From: Actinomycetota bacterium | GTDB taxonomy: Bacteria; Actinomycetota; Acidimicrobiia; Acidimicrobiales; Aldehydirespiratoraceae | Reading direction: 5' to 3' | Length of the DNA: 64,000 nt | Assembly (NCBI GenBank): GCA_029979265.1 | Contig: JAPOHW010000014.1 | Coordinates: 1-64,000, forward strand | In this document: piece by piece, positions 28,418 to 37,492 of the stretch | Numbering within the stretch: position 1 is the first letter of the stretch | Layout of the letters: every line of letters begins with the position of its first letter | Made by a program: the position numbers and the translations under genes | Notes under the pieces: model-generated | What the model was told of the DNA's origin: nothing | What the model saw: only the letters and a program-made list of their open reading frames with translations | Databases searched by the model: none

Positions 28418-28439
28418 CGTTCTCGGAATGTCGAGAACG
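28418..28439 (+). promoter_or_regulatory. Inverted repeat at the transcript start of the amino-acid importer
   Basis: CGTTCTCG-N6-CGAGAACG is a perfect 8-bp inverted repeat lying between the candidate -10 and the ribosome site (CTGGAGGA) of the binding-protein gene. It fits an operator covering +1, or a leader hairpin. Confidence 0.55.
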
Positions 28440-28457
28440 AAACCCTCTGGAGGATTC

Positions 28458-29237
28458 ATGTCCAAGCGACTGCTGCAGCTTCTTGCCCTGCTGCTCACCC
28501 TCGGTCTGTTCGCCGCTGCATGTGGCGACGACGACGGCGGTGAGCTCGGCCTTGTCACCTCGGGCACGCTCACCGTGTGCACCGATGTTCCCTACCCGCC
28601 GATGGAGTTCGAGGACCCGAGCGCCGAAGGTGGTTTCACCGGGTTCGACATCGAACTAATGCGCGCCATCGCCGACGATCTCGGTCTCGGCCTTGCGGTT
28701 GCGACTCCGGGCTGGGACGCCATCACCAGCGGCCTCGCCACCGAGGCCGGCGACTGCGACATCTCGGCCGCCTCGATCACGATCACCGAGGAGCGCGAGG
28801 AGAACATCGACTTCTCCGAGCCGTACTTCGAAGGCAAGCAGTCGCTGCTGGTCTCCGACGACAGCTCCGCCGGTACCCTCGCCGATCTCGGTGCAGTGGC
28901 CGTCCAGTCGGGAACCACCGGCGAGATCTGGCTGCAGGACAACACCCCGGCCGGGGTGGAGGTCGTCGCATTCGACGACATCGGTGCGCTGTACCTGGCC
29001 CTCGAAGCCGGCGACGTCGACGGCGTCATCACCGACCTCGTCGGAAACCAGGGCTACGCGGACGACACCGGTGGCGCCATGGTCATCGAGTCGTACGAGA
29101 CCGGTGAGTTCTACGGCTTCGCTGTCCAGGAAGAGGGCGCCGAGGAACTCCTCGCTGCCGTCAACGAGTCCTTGGCCAAGCTGCAGGGCAACGGCACGTA
29201 CGACGACATCTACGCCGAATGGTTCCCGGGCGCCTGA
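28458..29237 (+). CDS. Polar amino-acid ABC importer, substrate-binding lipoprotein
   Basis: A 259-aa SBP_bac_3 lipoprotein: signal with lipobox FAAAC, then SGTLTVCTDVPYPPMEFEDP, GFDIELMRAIADDLGL, and EREENIDFSEPYFEGKQSLL, the standard pattern of the family. The acidic linker after Cys is typical. The cluster context (ureohydrolase before, DDAH after) suggests arginine or a methylated arginine as ligand. A strong hairpin separates it from its permease, which should keep it more abundant. Confidence 0.93.
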   Translation: MSKRLLQLLALLLTLGLFAAACGDDDGGELGLVTSGTLTVCTDVPYPPMEFEDPSAEGGFTGFDIELMRAIADDLGLGLAVATPGWDAITSGLATEAGDCDISAASITITEEREENIDFSEPYFEGKQSLLVSDDSSAGTLADLGAVAVQSGTTGEIWLQDNTPAGVEVVAFDDIGALYLALEAGDVDGVITDLVGNQGYADDTGGAMVIESYETGEFYGFAVQEEGAEELLAAVNESLAKLQGNGTYDDIYAEWFPGA

Positions 29238-29263
29238 GCCTGAACCACGACGGTTGATCTGAC

Positions 29264-29302
29264 GAGGGGTCGGGCCGTATGGTCCGGCCCCTCGCACGTT
29301 TT
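29264..29302 (+). terminator. Intercistronic terminator/attenuator between binding protein and permease
   Basis: GAGGGGTCGGGCC-GTAT-GGTCCGGCCCCTC forms a 13-bp stem with two G-U pairs, followed by GCACGTTTT. It lies just 7 nt before the permease ATG. Confidence 0.85.
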
Positions 29303-29308
29303 CGCACC

Positions 29309-30106
29309 ATGACCTCACTCACTCCCCGCCAACGGGCCCGCTACTACCAGATTGCGATGTATTCGGCCGCGGCTGTCATCACGGTGGTGGTCGTGTTCGC
29401 AGCGGACTGGTCGAAGATCCAGAAGAACTTCTTCAACCCCGAGATCGCAGCTGAGATGTTCCCCGAGGTCATCACCTCGGCGGTGAAGAACACAGCGCTC
29501 TACACGCTGCTGTCGTTCGTGCTCGGCATGGTCCTTGCCCTCGGGTTGGCGCTGATGCGCCTGTCGAGCCTCAAGGCGTTCCGAGCATTCGCGATTGGAT
29601 ACATCGAACTCTTCCGGGGTCTGCCCGCGTTGATCACCCTGTTGTTCGTGGGCTTCGGTCTGCCGATTGCGTTCAGTGGATTCCGGATTCCGGGCGGGGT
29701 GCTCGGCCGCGGTTCTGTCGGCTTGGCGCTCGTTGCCGGTGCGTACATGGCCGAGACGATCCGGGCCGGGATCGAGGCTGTCCCCAAAGGTCAGACCGAG
29801 GCAGCGCGGTCGCTCGGCATGTCGCAGACGCGCACGATGTTCACGATCATCCTGCCGCAGGCGTTCCGCATCATCATTCCGCCCCTCACCAACGAACTCG
29901 TGCTGTTGATCAAGGACACGTCGCTGTTCTTCATTCTCGGGTCGACCCCCGGGACCAAGGAACTCACGAAGTTCGCTCGTGACTTCATGAACGCCGAACG
30001 CAACGCCACACCGCTCACCGTTGTCGCTGCGCTTTACCTTCTCATCACCCTGCCGCTCACGTTCCTCGTACGGCGGCTCGAACGATCGGCAGCGAAAGCC
30101 CGATGA
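29309..30106 (+). CDS. Polar amino-acid ABC importer, permease
   Basis: A 265-aa membrane protein of the HisM/GlnP family with about five helices. It has the EAA loop segment (AAGTVPKG-like) seen here as [19 protein letters not shown], and [32 protein letters not shown] 29309 follows the terminator T-run by 6 nt and has no ribosome site, so initiation may depend on the folding of this region. The stop overlaps the ATPase start (ATGA). Confidence 0.92.
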   Translation: MTSLTPRQRARYYQIAMYSAAAVITVVVVFAADWSKIQKNFFNPEIAAEMFPEVITSAVKNTALYTLLSFVLGMVLALGLALMRLSSLKAFRAFAIGYIELFRGLPALITLLFVGFGLPIAFSGFRIPGGVLGRGSVGLALVAGAYMAETIRAGIEAVPKGQTEAARSLGMSQTRTMFTIILPQAFRIIIPPLTNELVLLIKDTSLFFILGSTPGTKELTKFARDFMNAERNATPLTVVAALYLLITLPLTFLVRRLERSAAKAR

Positions 30107-30840
30107 CACACGCCATCGACGTCCGACAACTCCACAAGTCCTTCGGTGATCTCGAGGTTCTGAAGGGAATCGACTTCACCGTCAATGCCGGTGAGGTGGT
30201 TTGCGTACTCGGCCCCTCCGGCTCGGGAAAGTCGACGTTGCTTCGATGCCTGAACCGACTCGAAGAGTCGAATTCGGGAACGATCCTCATCGATGGTGAG
30301 GACATCACCGACATCGATGCCGATGTCGACCAGCTGCGCAGCAATATCGGCATGGTCTTCCAGCAGTTCAACCTCTTCCCGCACCTCACGGTGCTGAAGA
30401 ACCTCACCGTGGCGCAGACCGGCGTGCTCAAGCGACCCAAGGACGAAGCGATCGGTATCGCCCGCGAGATGCTCGACCGGGTCGGCCTGTCCGACAAGAT
30501 TCACGAGTATCCGGCTCACCTGTCGGGCGGTCAGGCACAGCGGGTCGCCATCGCCCGCGCCCTCAGCATGAAGCCGAAGATGATGCTGTTCGACGAGCCC
30601 ACATCTGCGCTCGATCCCGAACTCGTGGGCGAGGTGCTCGATGTCATGCGCACGCTCGCCGGTGAGGGCATGACGATGATGGTCGTCACCCATGAGATCG
30701 GCTTCGCTCAGGAAGTGGCCGACCGTGTCGTCTTCATGGATGACGGGGTTGTGGTCGAGGAGGGCAGCCCGGAAGCGGTGCTGCGCAACCCGAACGAGGA
30801 ACGCACGAAACAGTTCCTTCGCATGGTGCTCGAGACCTGA
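30103..30840 (+). CDS. Polar amino-acid ABC importer, ATPase
   Basis: A 245-aa GlnQ/HisP-type ATPase: Walker [16 protein letters not shown] (about 38-52), Q-loop [12 protein letters not shown], signature [15 protein letters not shown], Walker [15 protein letters not shown] and H-loop VVTHEIGFA. It completes the three-part importer. Confidence 0.96.
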   Translation: MTHAIDVRQLHKSFGDLEVLKGIDFTVNAGEVVCVLGPSGSGKSTLLRCLNRLEESNSGTILIDGEDITDIDADVDQLRSNIGMVFQQFNLFPHLTVLKNLTVAQTGVLKRPKDEAIGIAREMLDRVGLSDKIHEYPAHLSGGQAQRVAIARALSMKPKMMLFDEPTSALDPELVGEVLDVMRTLAGEGMTMMVVTHEIGFAQEVADRVVFMDDGVVVEEGSPEAVLRNPNEERTKQFLRMVLET

Positions 30841-30843
30841 TCG

Positions 30844-31626
30844 ATGCCGAGCCCGATCCGATTCCGCCAGGCCCTCGTGCGGCCTCCCACGCCGAGCGTC
30901 GTCGACGGGTTGCGCGCGGTTGACGGGCCCGACCCCGACTATGCGCGTTTCGTCGACGAGCACGCGTCGTACGTCGCTGTGCTCCAAGCCGCCGGTGTGG
31001 TCGTGGAGGCCATGGCCGAGTTGCCCGGGCACCCCGACGCAGTGTTCGTCGAGGATGCGGCGCTGTGTATCGGTCCTCTCGCCGTCGTGCTGCGGCCTGG
31101 CGCTCCGAGCCGAGCGGGAGAGGCCGACGCGATCGTTGGCGACCTCGAGGCCCGCTTCCCTACGGTCGGCCGAGTCTCGGAGGGCTTCGTCGATGGAGGC
31201 GACGTCCTCGTCACCGCCACCGAGGTGTTGATCGGTCTGTCGGCCCGTACCGACCGAACCGGTGCCGAGGCACTGCTGGCGGCGCTGGCGCCGACCGGAC
31301 TTGCGGTCCGGATCGTCGAGACGCCGAGTGACGTCCTGCACTTCAAAACCGACTGTGCGATCGTCGACGAGCACACGATCTTCTCGACCGGTCGACTCGC
31401 CGCCAGTGGCTGTTTCGACGGCTACGACGTCATCGTCTGTCCCTCCGGCGAGGAAGCAGCCGCCAACCTGGTACGAGTGAACGATGTCGTGATGATGCGA
31501 ACCGGATTCCCCGCCACCGAGGGGATCCTCACGAAGGCGGGGTATGACGTCGTGACCGTCGAGGCCGACGAAGCCGCCCGTGTCGATGGGGGGCTCTCGT
31601 GCATGTCCCTCCGATGCAACTGGTAG
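30844..31626 (+). CDS. Dimethylarginine dimethylaminohydrolase (DDAH)-like enzyme
   Basis: A 260-aa enzyme of the pentein/guanidino-group-modifying superfamily, which turns methylarginine into citrulline plus methylamine. Evidence: PDAVFVEDAALC, GFVDGGDVLV, the catalytic His in VLHFKTDC, and the nucleophile Cys near the C-terminus in VDGGLSCMSLR. It starts 3 nt after the ATPase stop. DDAH next to a transporter suggests uptake and use of free methylarginines released from proteins; simple arginine deiminase activity is the alternative. Confidence 0.88.
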   Translation: MPSPIRFRQALVRPPTPSVVDGLRAVDGPDPDYARFVDEHASYVAVLQAAGVVVEAMAELPGHPDAVFVEDAALCIGPLAVVLRPGAPSRAGEADAIVGDLEARFPTVGRVSEGFVDGGDVLVTATEVLIGLSARTDRTGAEALLAALAPTGLAVRIVETPSDVLHFKTDCAIVDEHTIFSTGRLAASGCFDGYDVIVCPSGEEAAANLVRVNDVVMMRTGFPATEGILTKAGYDVVTVEADEAARVDGGLSCMSLRCNW

Positions 31627-31627
31627 C

Positions 31628-32335
31628 TCAGACGGCGTAGCGGAGAAGTCGCTCGTACAGCGGTAGCGCTGTCTCGAGGATTGGACCGAGACGATCGGGC
31701 ACCGGATGGTCGGACGGCGGACGCGAGGCGAAGCCGGTGGTCTGGTGAACGCTGTGGTACCAGTGTTTGGCCCACACCCCATCCTCTGGTTTGGGACCGG
31801 CGGGCCAGGACAGCACGGTCGGGTCGAAGGTGAGGCCGAGTTCGGCACACACGGTGCCGAGCACACCGGCGGGGTCGGCCAAGAGCCGTTGGGAGTCGAT
31901 CACGATCGGTGTGCCCCCCTCGGCCAGGACGGCATCGAGCAACTCGACGCTTTCGGTCAGGCCGGTGTCGGCAAGCGTGCAACCGGGAAGCTGGATCGAC
32001 AGCGACGCCAACATCTGCACCGGGTCTCGCGTGAGCAGCAGGTTTTCGCACCGGGCGAGGTGGGAGCGATCGACCCCCTTGAGGTGATGCGCCATCTGCT
32101 TGACGTAGACGTGGGGCGTCGGGTGATCGCCGAAGATCACGTTTTCGATCACATCGTTCGGATCGGTCGACTGGCTGGCGATGACCTCGTCGGTGCCGGG
32201 GTGCCCACGGGTGTCGAGTGTCATGTTGAAGGCGTAGAACGGCTCGTCGAGCACGGTGAAATCGGATCGCTCCCGCCACGAATACATCAGGGCGGTCGAG
32301 ATGTTGCGCGGTCCTGACCAGCACTGGATGATCAT
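31628..32335 (-). CDS. Sulfotransferase-family protein
   Basis: A 235-aa protein with the PAPS-dependent sulfotransferase-like start (IQCWSGPRNISTALMYSW; phosphosulfate loop GPRNIST) and a second PAPS-type segment LLLTRDPVQMLASL. Substrate unknown. It lies 1 nt from DDAH (convergent) and has its own leaderless -10 element (ACCGTA on the plus strand at 32344-32349, 8 nt from the ATG). Confidence 0.8.
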   Translation of the reverse strand: MIIQCWSGPRNISTALMYSWRERSDFTVLDEPFYAFNMTLDTRGHPGTDEVIASQSTDPNDVIENVIFGDHPTPHVYVKQMAHHLKGVDRSHLARCENLLLTRDPVQMLASLSIQLPGCTLADTGLTESVELLDAVLAEGGTPIVIDSQRLLADPAGVLGTVCAELGLTFDPTVLSWPAGPKPEDGVWAKHWYHSVHQTTGFASRPPSDHPVPDRLGPILETALPLYERLLRYAV

Positions 32336-32375
32336 TGCCGAGCACCGTACGGGCCGACAGCAGCAGCTCCCGGGG

Positions 32376-33296
32376 TCATGAGCGATCGCTCACGTCGGCT
32401 TCGATCTCGGCTTCGTAGAGTTCGCGAAGCCGGACCGTCAGTGGGCCCTGTTCGCCGGTGCCGATCGTGCGGCCGTCGACGGTGTGCACCGGGGTGAGCC
32501 CTCCGAACGTGCCGGTCACGAATGCCTCGTCGGCCGCGTACACGTCGGTCAACGAGAACGGTGCCCGATGCACCGGGATGCCAGCAGCCTCGGCCACCTC
32601 ACACACCAGCGCCGAGGTGATGCCGTTGAGGTTGTATTGGCCCGTCGCCGTCCAGACCTCACCCGATCGGATCACGAAGAAGTTGGTGGCGTTGCACGTC
32701 GCAACCGCACCGGTCGGGTCGAGCATCAGGGCCTCGTCGGCGCCGGCGTGGGTCGCCTGGATCAAGGCGATGACCTCGTGGAGCTTGCTGTGGCAGTTGA
32801 GCTTCTGATCGAGCGTGTCGGGTGGCGGTCGACGCACGGTGGCGGTGAAGAGGGAGATGCCGCGGTCGCGCACATCGGGATCGGCGGCCTTGTGTTCGGC
32901 GATGATCACCATGTTCGGGCCGCCGATGTTGTTCGACGGATGTTGACTCGGTGTTTTCTTGTCACCGCGGGTCACCATCAGGCGGACGTGCACCAGGTCG
33001 TCCATGCCGTTGCGGTCGACCGTTGCCCGCAACGCCGCCTCGACCCCTGCCCGGTCCATCCCGATGTCGAGATCGATGGCGGCGGCGCCGGCGAAGAGCC
33101 GATCGAGATGACGGTCGAGATGGGCGAAGCGGCCGTGGTGCAGCCGGATGCCTTCCCACACCCCGTCACCGACGAGGAAACCGGAATCGAAGACCGAGAT
33201 CTTTGCCTCATGGCGGGGGAAGAACTCCCCGTTGATGTAGATCTCGATCGTCTCGTTGCGCTCGTCGGCGAGCGCCTGATGTGTGCTGCGGGCCAT
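32376..33296 (-). CDS. Class IV (branched-chain / D-amino-acid type) aminotransferase
   Basis: A 306-aa PLP enzyme. Features: INGEFFPRHEAKISVFDSGFLVGDGVWEGIR (class IV start), the lysine-bearing LDQKLNCHSKLHEVI, GADEALMLDPTGAVATCNATNFFVI and FVTGTFGGLTPV. Branched-chain, D-alanine or 4-amino-4-deoxychorismate substrates cannot be told apart with confidence; folate genes elsewhere make ADC lyase a possibility. Start ATG 33296 is backed by TAACGT 7 nt upstream (minus strand). Confidence 0.86.
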   Translation of the reverse strand: MARSTHQALADERNETIEIYINGEFFPRHEAKISVFDSGFLVGDGVWEGIRLHHGRFAHLDRHLDRLFAGAAAIDLDIGMDRAGVEAALRATVDRNGMDDLVHVRLMVTRGDKKTPSQHPSNNIGGPNMVIIAEHKAADPDVRDRGISLFTATVRRPPPDTLDQKLNCHSKLHEVIALIQATHAGADEALMLDPTGAVATCNATNFFVIRSGEVWTATGQYNLNGITSALVCEVAEAAGIPVHRAPFSLTDVYAADEAFVTGTFGGLTPVHTVDGRTIGTGEQGPLTVRLRELYEAEIEADVSDRS

Positions 33297-33306
33297 GGCC
33301 GCCACG

Positions 33307-36300
33307 TTACGCCGAGGCGGTGGCGGCGCGGTGAGCCGGTGGCAGGTTGCCGAACCGATGCAGTGTGGTGCTGACCGCTTGCTCCCGGACGAAATGCAGG
33401 AGTTCGATTCGACCGACGGTGTTGACCCGGGCATCGGCGAGATGCAGGTTTGCTTCGAGTGCGGCGGCGCGAAGCGCTGGTCCGATCGGTGTGCCAACGA
33501 CTCGAATCCTTCCGACATCGAGCGAGTCGAGGCGTTGGGCGAGTGTCTCCTCGGGCTCGGATGCGGCGTCGCTCTCCACGAGTTCCACACCGGCTGTCGT
33601 GGCAGCGTGGCGAACCAGGTGCAGGTCGCGAGCATCGGCGTCCGGGCCGTGGCGCAGGAGGACGCGTCGGAGTCTGCGGTAACGGAACACGTTGCGTTCG
33701 CACAAGAGGGAGGTCGGGTCGTGTTCGGGCACGAAATGCTCTCCCCAGACCTGTTCGAAGTCATCAGCCTCGAGGTCGGTCGGCGACCAGGTTCCGAGCT
33801 GGGCGATGTAGTTCGGCCCACCCGCCTTCGCTCCCGGTCCGACCGTCGATCGTTTCCATCCGCCGAAGGGCTGACGCTGGACGATTGCGCCGGTGATGGG
33901 ACGGTTCACATAGGCGTTGCCGACCTCGACCGTCTCGGTCCACCGCTCGATCTCGGTCGGGTCGAGGGAGTGCAGGCCGCCGGTCAGGCCGAAGGCGGTG
34001 TCGTTCTGGAGCCGGATGGCGTGCTCGAGATCGGTGGCCTGCATGAGGCCGAGCACCGGCCCGAAGCACTCCGTTCGGTGAAACCATGAACCTGGCTCGA
34101 CGCCGACTCGAATACCCGGAGACCAGAGATTCGTTTTGTGATCGACGAGAGTCGGTTCGACCAGCCAGGTCTCACCTGGCTGGAGTTGGTCGAACGCACG
34201 TTGCAGCCGCTCGTTCGGCGCCCCGATCAGGGGGCCAAGAACGGTGCCGGGTTCATCGGCACTCCCGACTCGCAATGACCTGACGGCGTCGGACAGTTGC
34301 CGACGAAATCGCGGAGAGGTGAAGACCGAACCCACGAGGATCGCCAGACTCGCAGCCGAGCACTTCTGCCCGGCATGCCCGAAGGCGGAGCGAACCAGGT
34401 CGGCCACAGCGAGATCGATGTCGGCATTCGGGGTGATGACGAGTGCGTTCTTGCCCGAGGTCTCGGCGAACAGGCGCATCGCCGGATCCCAGCTCCTGAA
34501 GAGGTCGGCGGTCTCCGTCGACCCGGTGAGGATCACTGCGTCGGCTGTCTCGACCACTCGACGACCGGCTTCGTCGTCGGCGGTTCGCACAAAGGCGCAC
34601 AGATCCGGTGGGACACCGGCCGCGATGATGGCGTCGTGCACGATCGATGCACAGCGGACGGTTTCCGGTGCCGGTTTGAACAGCACTGCGTTGCCCGCCG
34701 CCAATGCGGCGAGCACGCCTCCGGCGGGTATCGCCACGGGAAAGTTCCACGGGGGCACCACCGCCACGAGACCGTGGGGAGTGAACCGTGCTCGTGGGTG
34801 GTCGAGCTCGTCGATTCGCTCTGCGTAGTAGCGAGCGAAGTCGATGGCCTCACAGATTTCGACGTCGGCTTCGGCGAAGGTCTTTCCGGCTTCGTCGGCC
34901 ATCGTTCGCAGGAGGAGATCGCGCCGGGTGTCCAGTTCGTCACCGATGCGATGGAGCACCCGTGTTCGATCACGGGCCGGGACGTCACGCCACCGCAGCT
35001 GGGCCTGCCGAGCGCACTTCGCCGCTGCGTCGATCTCGCGCGGGTCGGTGATAGAGGGGCTTTTGATCCGGGCAGGCTCGAGGGCGCGGACGGTTCGCAA
35101 CCACTCCCGGTTCGACGGCAGACTCGGATCGGTTTCTGCATCGTTTCGGAACGGCTGGCCGGGCTCGAAGGCCCTGGTCGAGCCTCGGGCTCGAGTCTGC
35201 TCGCGTCGTGGGCCCACCGAGGGTGCCGTCCGATGTGTGACCGATGCTCGGAATCGCGCCGCTTCGCTCTCGAAGACGGCGGACCCACGCTGCAGATCGA
35301 AGAGCGCCCGAAGAAAGTTGTCCGGTGCTGCATTCTCGTCGAGGCGTCGGAAGAGGTACCCGACTGCGACGTCGAAGTCGGCCGGGCCGACCGCCGGCGT
35401 GTAGAGGAGCGGCCGAAGGTCGTCGGGGAGCGTCGCCTTGACCGCTGCGGCTTGGCCCTCTGCCATTCCCTGCAGCATCTCGACCTGAACCCGGTCGCCG
35501 ACCCCCCGATCCTGGGCGAGAAGCAGCGTCCAGGCGACATGGAAGAGATTGTGGCTTGCGAGCCCGATGCGAAGGCCGCGCAGTCGTGCGGGGTCGAGCA
35601 CCCAGTCGAGGCAGCGGACGTAGTTGGCGTCGGTGTCGGCCTTCGTCGTGTAGGGCGCTTGTTCCCACCCGTGGATGGCCGCATCGACCTGTTCCATTGC
35701 AAGATTCGCACCCTTCACCAACCGCACCTTGATGGGCGCGCCGCCAGCGCCGACTCGGTCGGCAGCCCAGCTGCTCAGGCGTTGCAGGGCCCCGAGCGCG
35801 TCGGGGAGATAGGCCTGGAGGACGATTCCGGCCTCGACGTCGCGCCGAGCCGGGTGGCCAAGCACCTGCTCGAAGGCTTCGAGCGTCAGTTCGAGGTCGT
35901 GGTATTCCTCCATGTCGACGTTGACGAACGTCGGCGGGTCGGCCATTCGCGCGTGGTCGACCAACTCGGCCAATCGCTCGCAGACTCGGTGCAGGCTTTC
36001 CTCCCATGCCCAGGGGTTGAGCTGGGCGACGACGCTCGAGAGCTTCACCGACACGTAGTCCACGTCGGGCAAGGTGAGGAGATCGATCAGAGCGGCGTGG
36101 CGGCGGGAAGCCTCGTCGTCGCCGAGGACCGCCTCGCCGAGCAGGTTGACGTTCGATGCCCACCCTTCGGTGCGCTGTTCGTTCAGGTGTTTGCTGAGCT
36201 CGTCTGCATCGGCGGGGGCGATGAGGTGTCCCACAAGGGAGCGCATGCGGCGACGGGCGAGGGGAATGACGAGCCATGGGACGACGATCCCGAGGCGGGA

Positions 36301-36600
36301 GCCGGCTCGAAGCAGCAGCCGATCGAACGACGTAAGGAAACGGGGGAGGGGACCGTTGTCGACGACGGCTCGGAGCTGTCGAGCGGCCACACGGCTGTCG
36401 TCGGGTCGTGCGACCCGATCGATGAAGTCCATGACGAAGCCGAGGCCGATGGGATCGGTGACCACGCCCTCGAGTCGCGACATCGTTGCGCGGGACCGAT
36501 GGGTCTCTCGGGTAGTGGCATCGTCGAGCCAGCGTCCGACGAGCGCAATCGCCGGTTCGATCGCAGCGACTGCGTCGTCCTCGGCATCACCAATTGGCAT
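33307..36600 (-). CDS. putA: Bifunctional proline dehydrogenase / glutamate-semialdehyde dehydrogenase
   Basis: A 1097-aa enzyme that oxidises proline to glutamate. The N-terminal PRODH half (to about 470) has VDMEEYHDLELTLEAF, VLQAYLPDAL and KVRLVKGANLAMEQ, binding FAD. The aldehyde dehydrogenase half has VAVVPPWNFPVAIPAGG, LFAETSGKNALV (Glu) and GHAGQKCSAAS (catalytic Cys). No N-terminal DNA-binding RHH domain is present, so control should come from the divergent AraC-type gene. ATG 36600 has AAGGTGAT upstream. Confidence 0.96.
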   Translation of the reverse strand: MPIGDAEDDAVAAIEPAIALVGRWLDDATTRETHRSRATMSRLEGVVTDPIGLGFVMDFIDRVARPDDSRVAARQLRAVVDNGPLPRFLTSFDRLLLRAGSRLGIVVPWLVIPLARRRMRSLVGHLIAPADADELSKHLNEQRTEGWASNVNLLGEAVLGDDEASRRHAALIDLLTLPDVDYVSVKLSSVVAQLNPWAWEESLHRVCERLAELVDHARMADPPTFVNVDMEEYHDLELTLEAFEQVLGHPARRDVEAGIVLQAYLPDALGALQRLSSWAADRVGAGGAPIKVRLVKGANLAMEQVDAAIHGWEQAPYTTKADTDANYVRCLDWVLDPARLRGLRIGLASHNLFHVAWTLLLAQDRGVGDRVQVEMLQGMAEGQAAAVKATLPDDLRPLLYTPAVGPADFDVAVGYLFRRLDENAAPDNFLRALFDLQRGSAVFESEAARFRASVTHRTAPSVGPRREQTRARGSTRAFEPGQPFRNDAETDPSLPSNREWLRTVRALEPARIKSPSITDPREIDAAAKCARQAQLRWRDVPARDRTRVLHRIGDELDTRRDLLLRTMADEAGKTFAEADVEICEAIDFARYYAERIDELDHPRARFTPHGLVAVVPPWNFPVAIPAGGVLAALAAGNAVLFKPAPETVRCASIVHDAIIAAGVPPDLCAFVRTADDEAGRRVVETADAVILTGSTETADLFRSWDPAMRLFAETSGKNALVITPNADIDLAVADLVRSAFGHAGQKCSAASLAILVGSVFTSPRFRRQLSDAVRSLRVGSADEPGTVLGPLIGAPNERLQRAFDQLQPGETWLVEPTLVDHKTNLWSPGIRVGVEPGSWFHRTECFGPVLGLMQATDLEHAIRLQNDTAFGLTGGLHSLDPTEIERWTETVEVGNAYVNRPITGAIVQRQPFGGWKRSTVGPGAKAGGPNYIAQLGTWSPTDLEADDFEQVWGEHFVPEHDPTSLLCERNVFRYRRLRRVLLRHGPDADARDLHLVRHAATTAGVELVESDAASEPEETLAQRLDSLDVGRIRVVGTPIGPALRAAALEANLHLADARVNTVGRIELLHFVREQAVSTTLHRFGNLPPAHRAATASA

Positions 36601-36636
36601 AACATCACCTTGCCTGGGCTGCCCGGCAGGTTCTTG

Positions 36637-36718
36637 TACGATCCGCCCACCGAAGGTGGACGTTTCGCACAATCGTGTGCTTATACGATCCGCCCATCGA
36701 AGGTGGACGTTTCGCACA
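36637..36718 (+). repeat. Two 35-bp direct repeats in the putA-araC divergent promoter region
   Basis: Copies at 36637-36671 and 36684-36718 differ at one base and start 47 bp apart. Each begins TACGATCCGCCCA, has the small palindrome CCACC-GAA-GGTGG (CCATC in copy 2), and ends GTTTCGCACA. AraC-family proteins bind tandem direct repeats, so these are probable operators. TACGAT in each copy also fits the -10 consensus. Confidence 0.9.
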
Positions 36719-36724
36719 GTGTTG

Positions 36725-37483
36725 ATGAAGCCGAATGCCGACGACGGCATGTTCGCATGCCAGCCCGAACTGCTCGGGTTGCTCGAGACGCTGGTCAACG
36801 TCATCTTCTGCGCCAAAGACCGCAATGGGATCTACGTCGAGGTGAATTCGGCGTTCGTCCGCCGAACCGGCAAGTCGTCGAAGGCTGCGGTGATCGGCAC
36901 GAATGCATCGGATCACTTCGCCCCCGAGTTGGTGGAGCGCTACGAGGAGCAGGATGCGCAGGTCTTCGGCAGCGGTGAGCCGCTCTACGACGAACTGGAG
37001 CTGATCCGACGACCCGACGGTCGCCTGGGTTGGTATCTCACCACCAAGCTTCCCGTTCGGGGCCCGGGTGACCAGGGGGAGGAGATCGTCGGGCTCGTGT
37101 CGGTCAGCCGTGATCTCGTTGCCCCACCCGACGACCGGATCGGACTCGATCAACTGCGCGATGTGGTGCGTCACATCCAGGAGCGCTTCGCCGAACCGAT
37201 CCGGCTCGCCGATCTCGCGGTACTCGCCGACTGTTCCGAAGCACAGCTCGAGCGACGGATGAAGCGTGTGTTCGGTGTCACGGCGACCCAACACATCCTC
37301 CGTGTGCGTGTCGAGGCCGCCACCCGGCTCCTCACCGACACCGACCAGCCGATCGCGCAGATCGCCACGAACTGCGGCTTCTACGACCAGCCGGACTTCA
37401 CCCGCCGCTTCGCTCGGTTGACCGGAACGACCCCGGCACAGTTTCGAGCTCACGCTTCGGTTGTCGAGACCGACCCCTCATAG
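36725..37483 (+). CDS. AraC-family regulator with PAS domain
   Basis: A 252-aa regulator with an N-terminal PAS sensor (about 15-130; VNVIFCAKDRNGIYVEVNSAFVRR, ELELIRRPDGRLGWY) and two AraC-type helix-turn-helix units (about 150-245; FAEPIRLADLAVLADCSEAQLERRMKRVFG, IATNCGFYDQPDFTRRFARLTGTTP). It is divergent from putA and begins 6 nt after the second repeat, so it likely controls putA and itself in response to a small molecule or redox. ATG 36750 is an alternative start. Confidence 0.9.
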   Translation: MKPNADDGMFACQPELLGLLETLVNVIFCAKDRNGIYVEVNSAFVRRTGKSSKAAVIGTNASDHFAPELVERYEEQDAQVFGSGEPLYDELELIRRPDGRLGWYLTTKLPVRGPGDQGEEIVGLVSVSRDLVAPPDDRIGLDQLRDVVRHIQERFAEPIRLADLAVLADCSEAQLERRMKRVFGVTATQHILRVRVEAATRLLTDTDQPIAQIATNCGFYDQPDFTRRFARLTGTTPAQFRAHASVVETDPS

Positions 37484-37486
37484 ACT
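37481..37486 (+). promoter_or_regulatory. -10 element (TAGACT) of hemQ, leaderless type
   Basis: TAGACT overlaps the regulator's TAG stop and lies 6 nt before the hemQ ATG. Confidence 0.45.
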
Positions 37487-37492
37487 CGGCCC

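Noticed and set aside
30034..31866. Long minus-strand frame opposite the ABC ATPase and DDAH
   Set aside because: Antisense shadow with no family match.
34297..36978. Long plus-strand open frame opposite putA
   Set aside because: Antisense shadow caused by GC-rich codon bias; putA on the minus strand has full domain matches.
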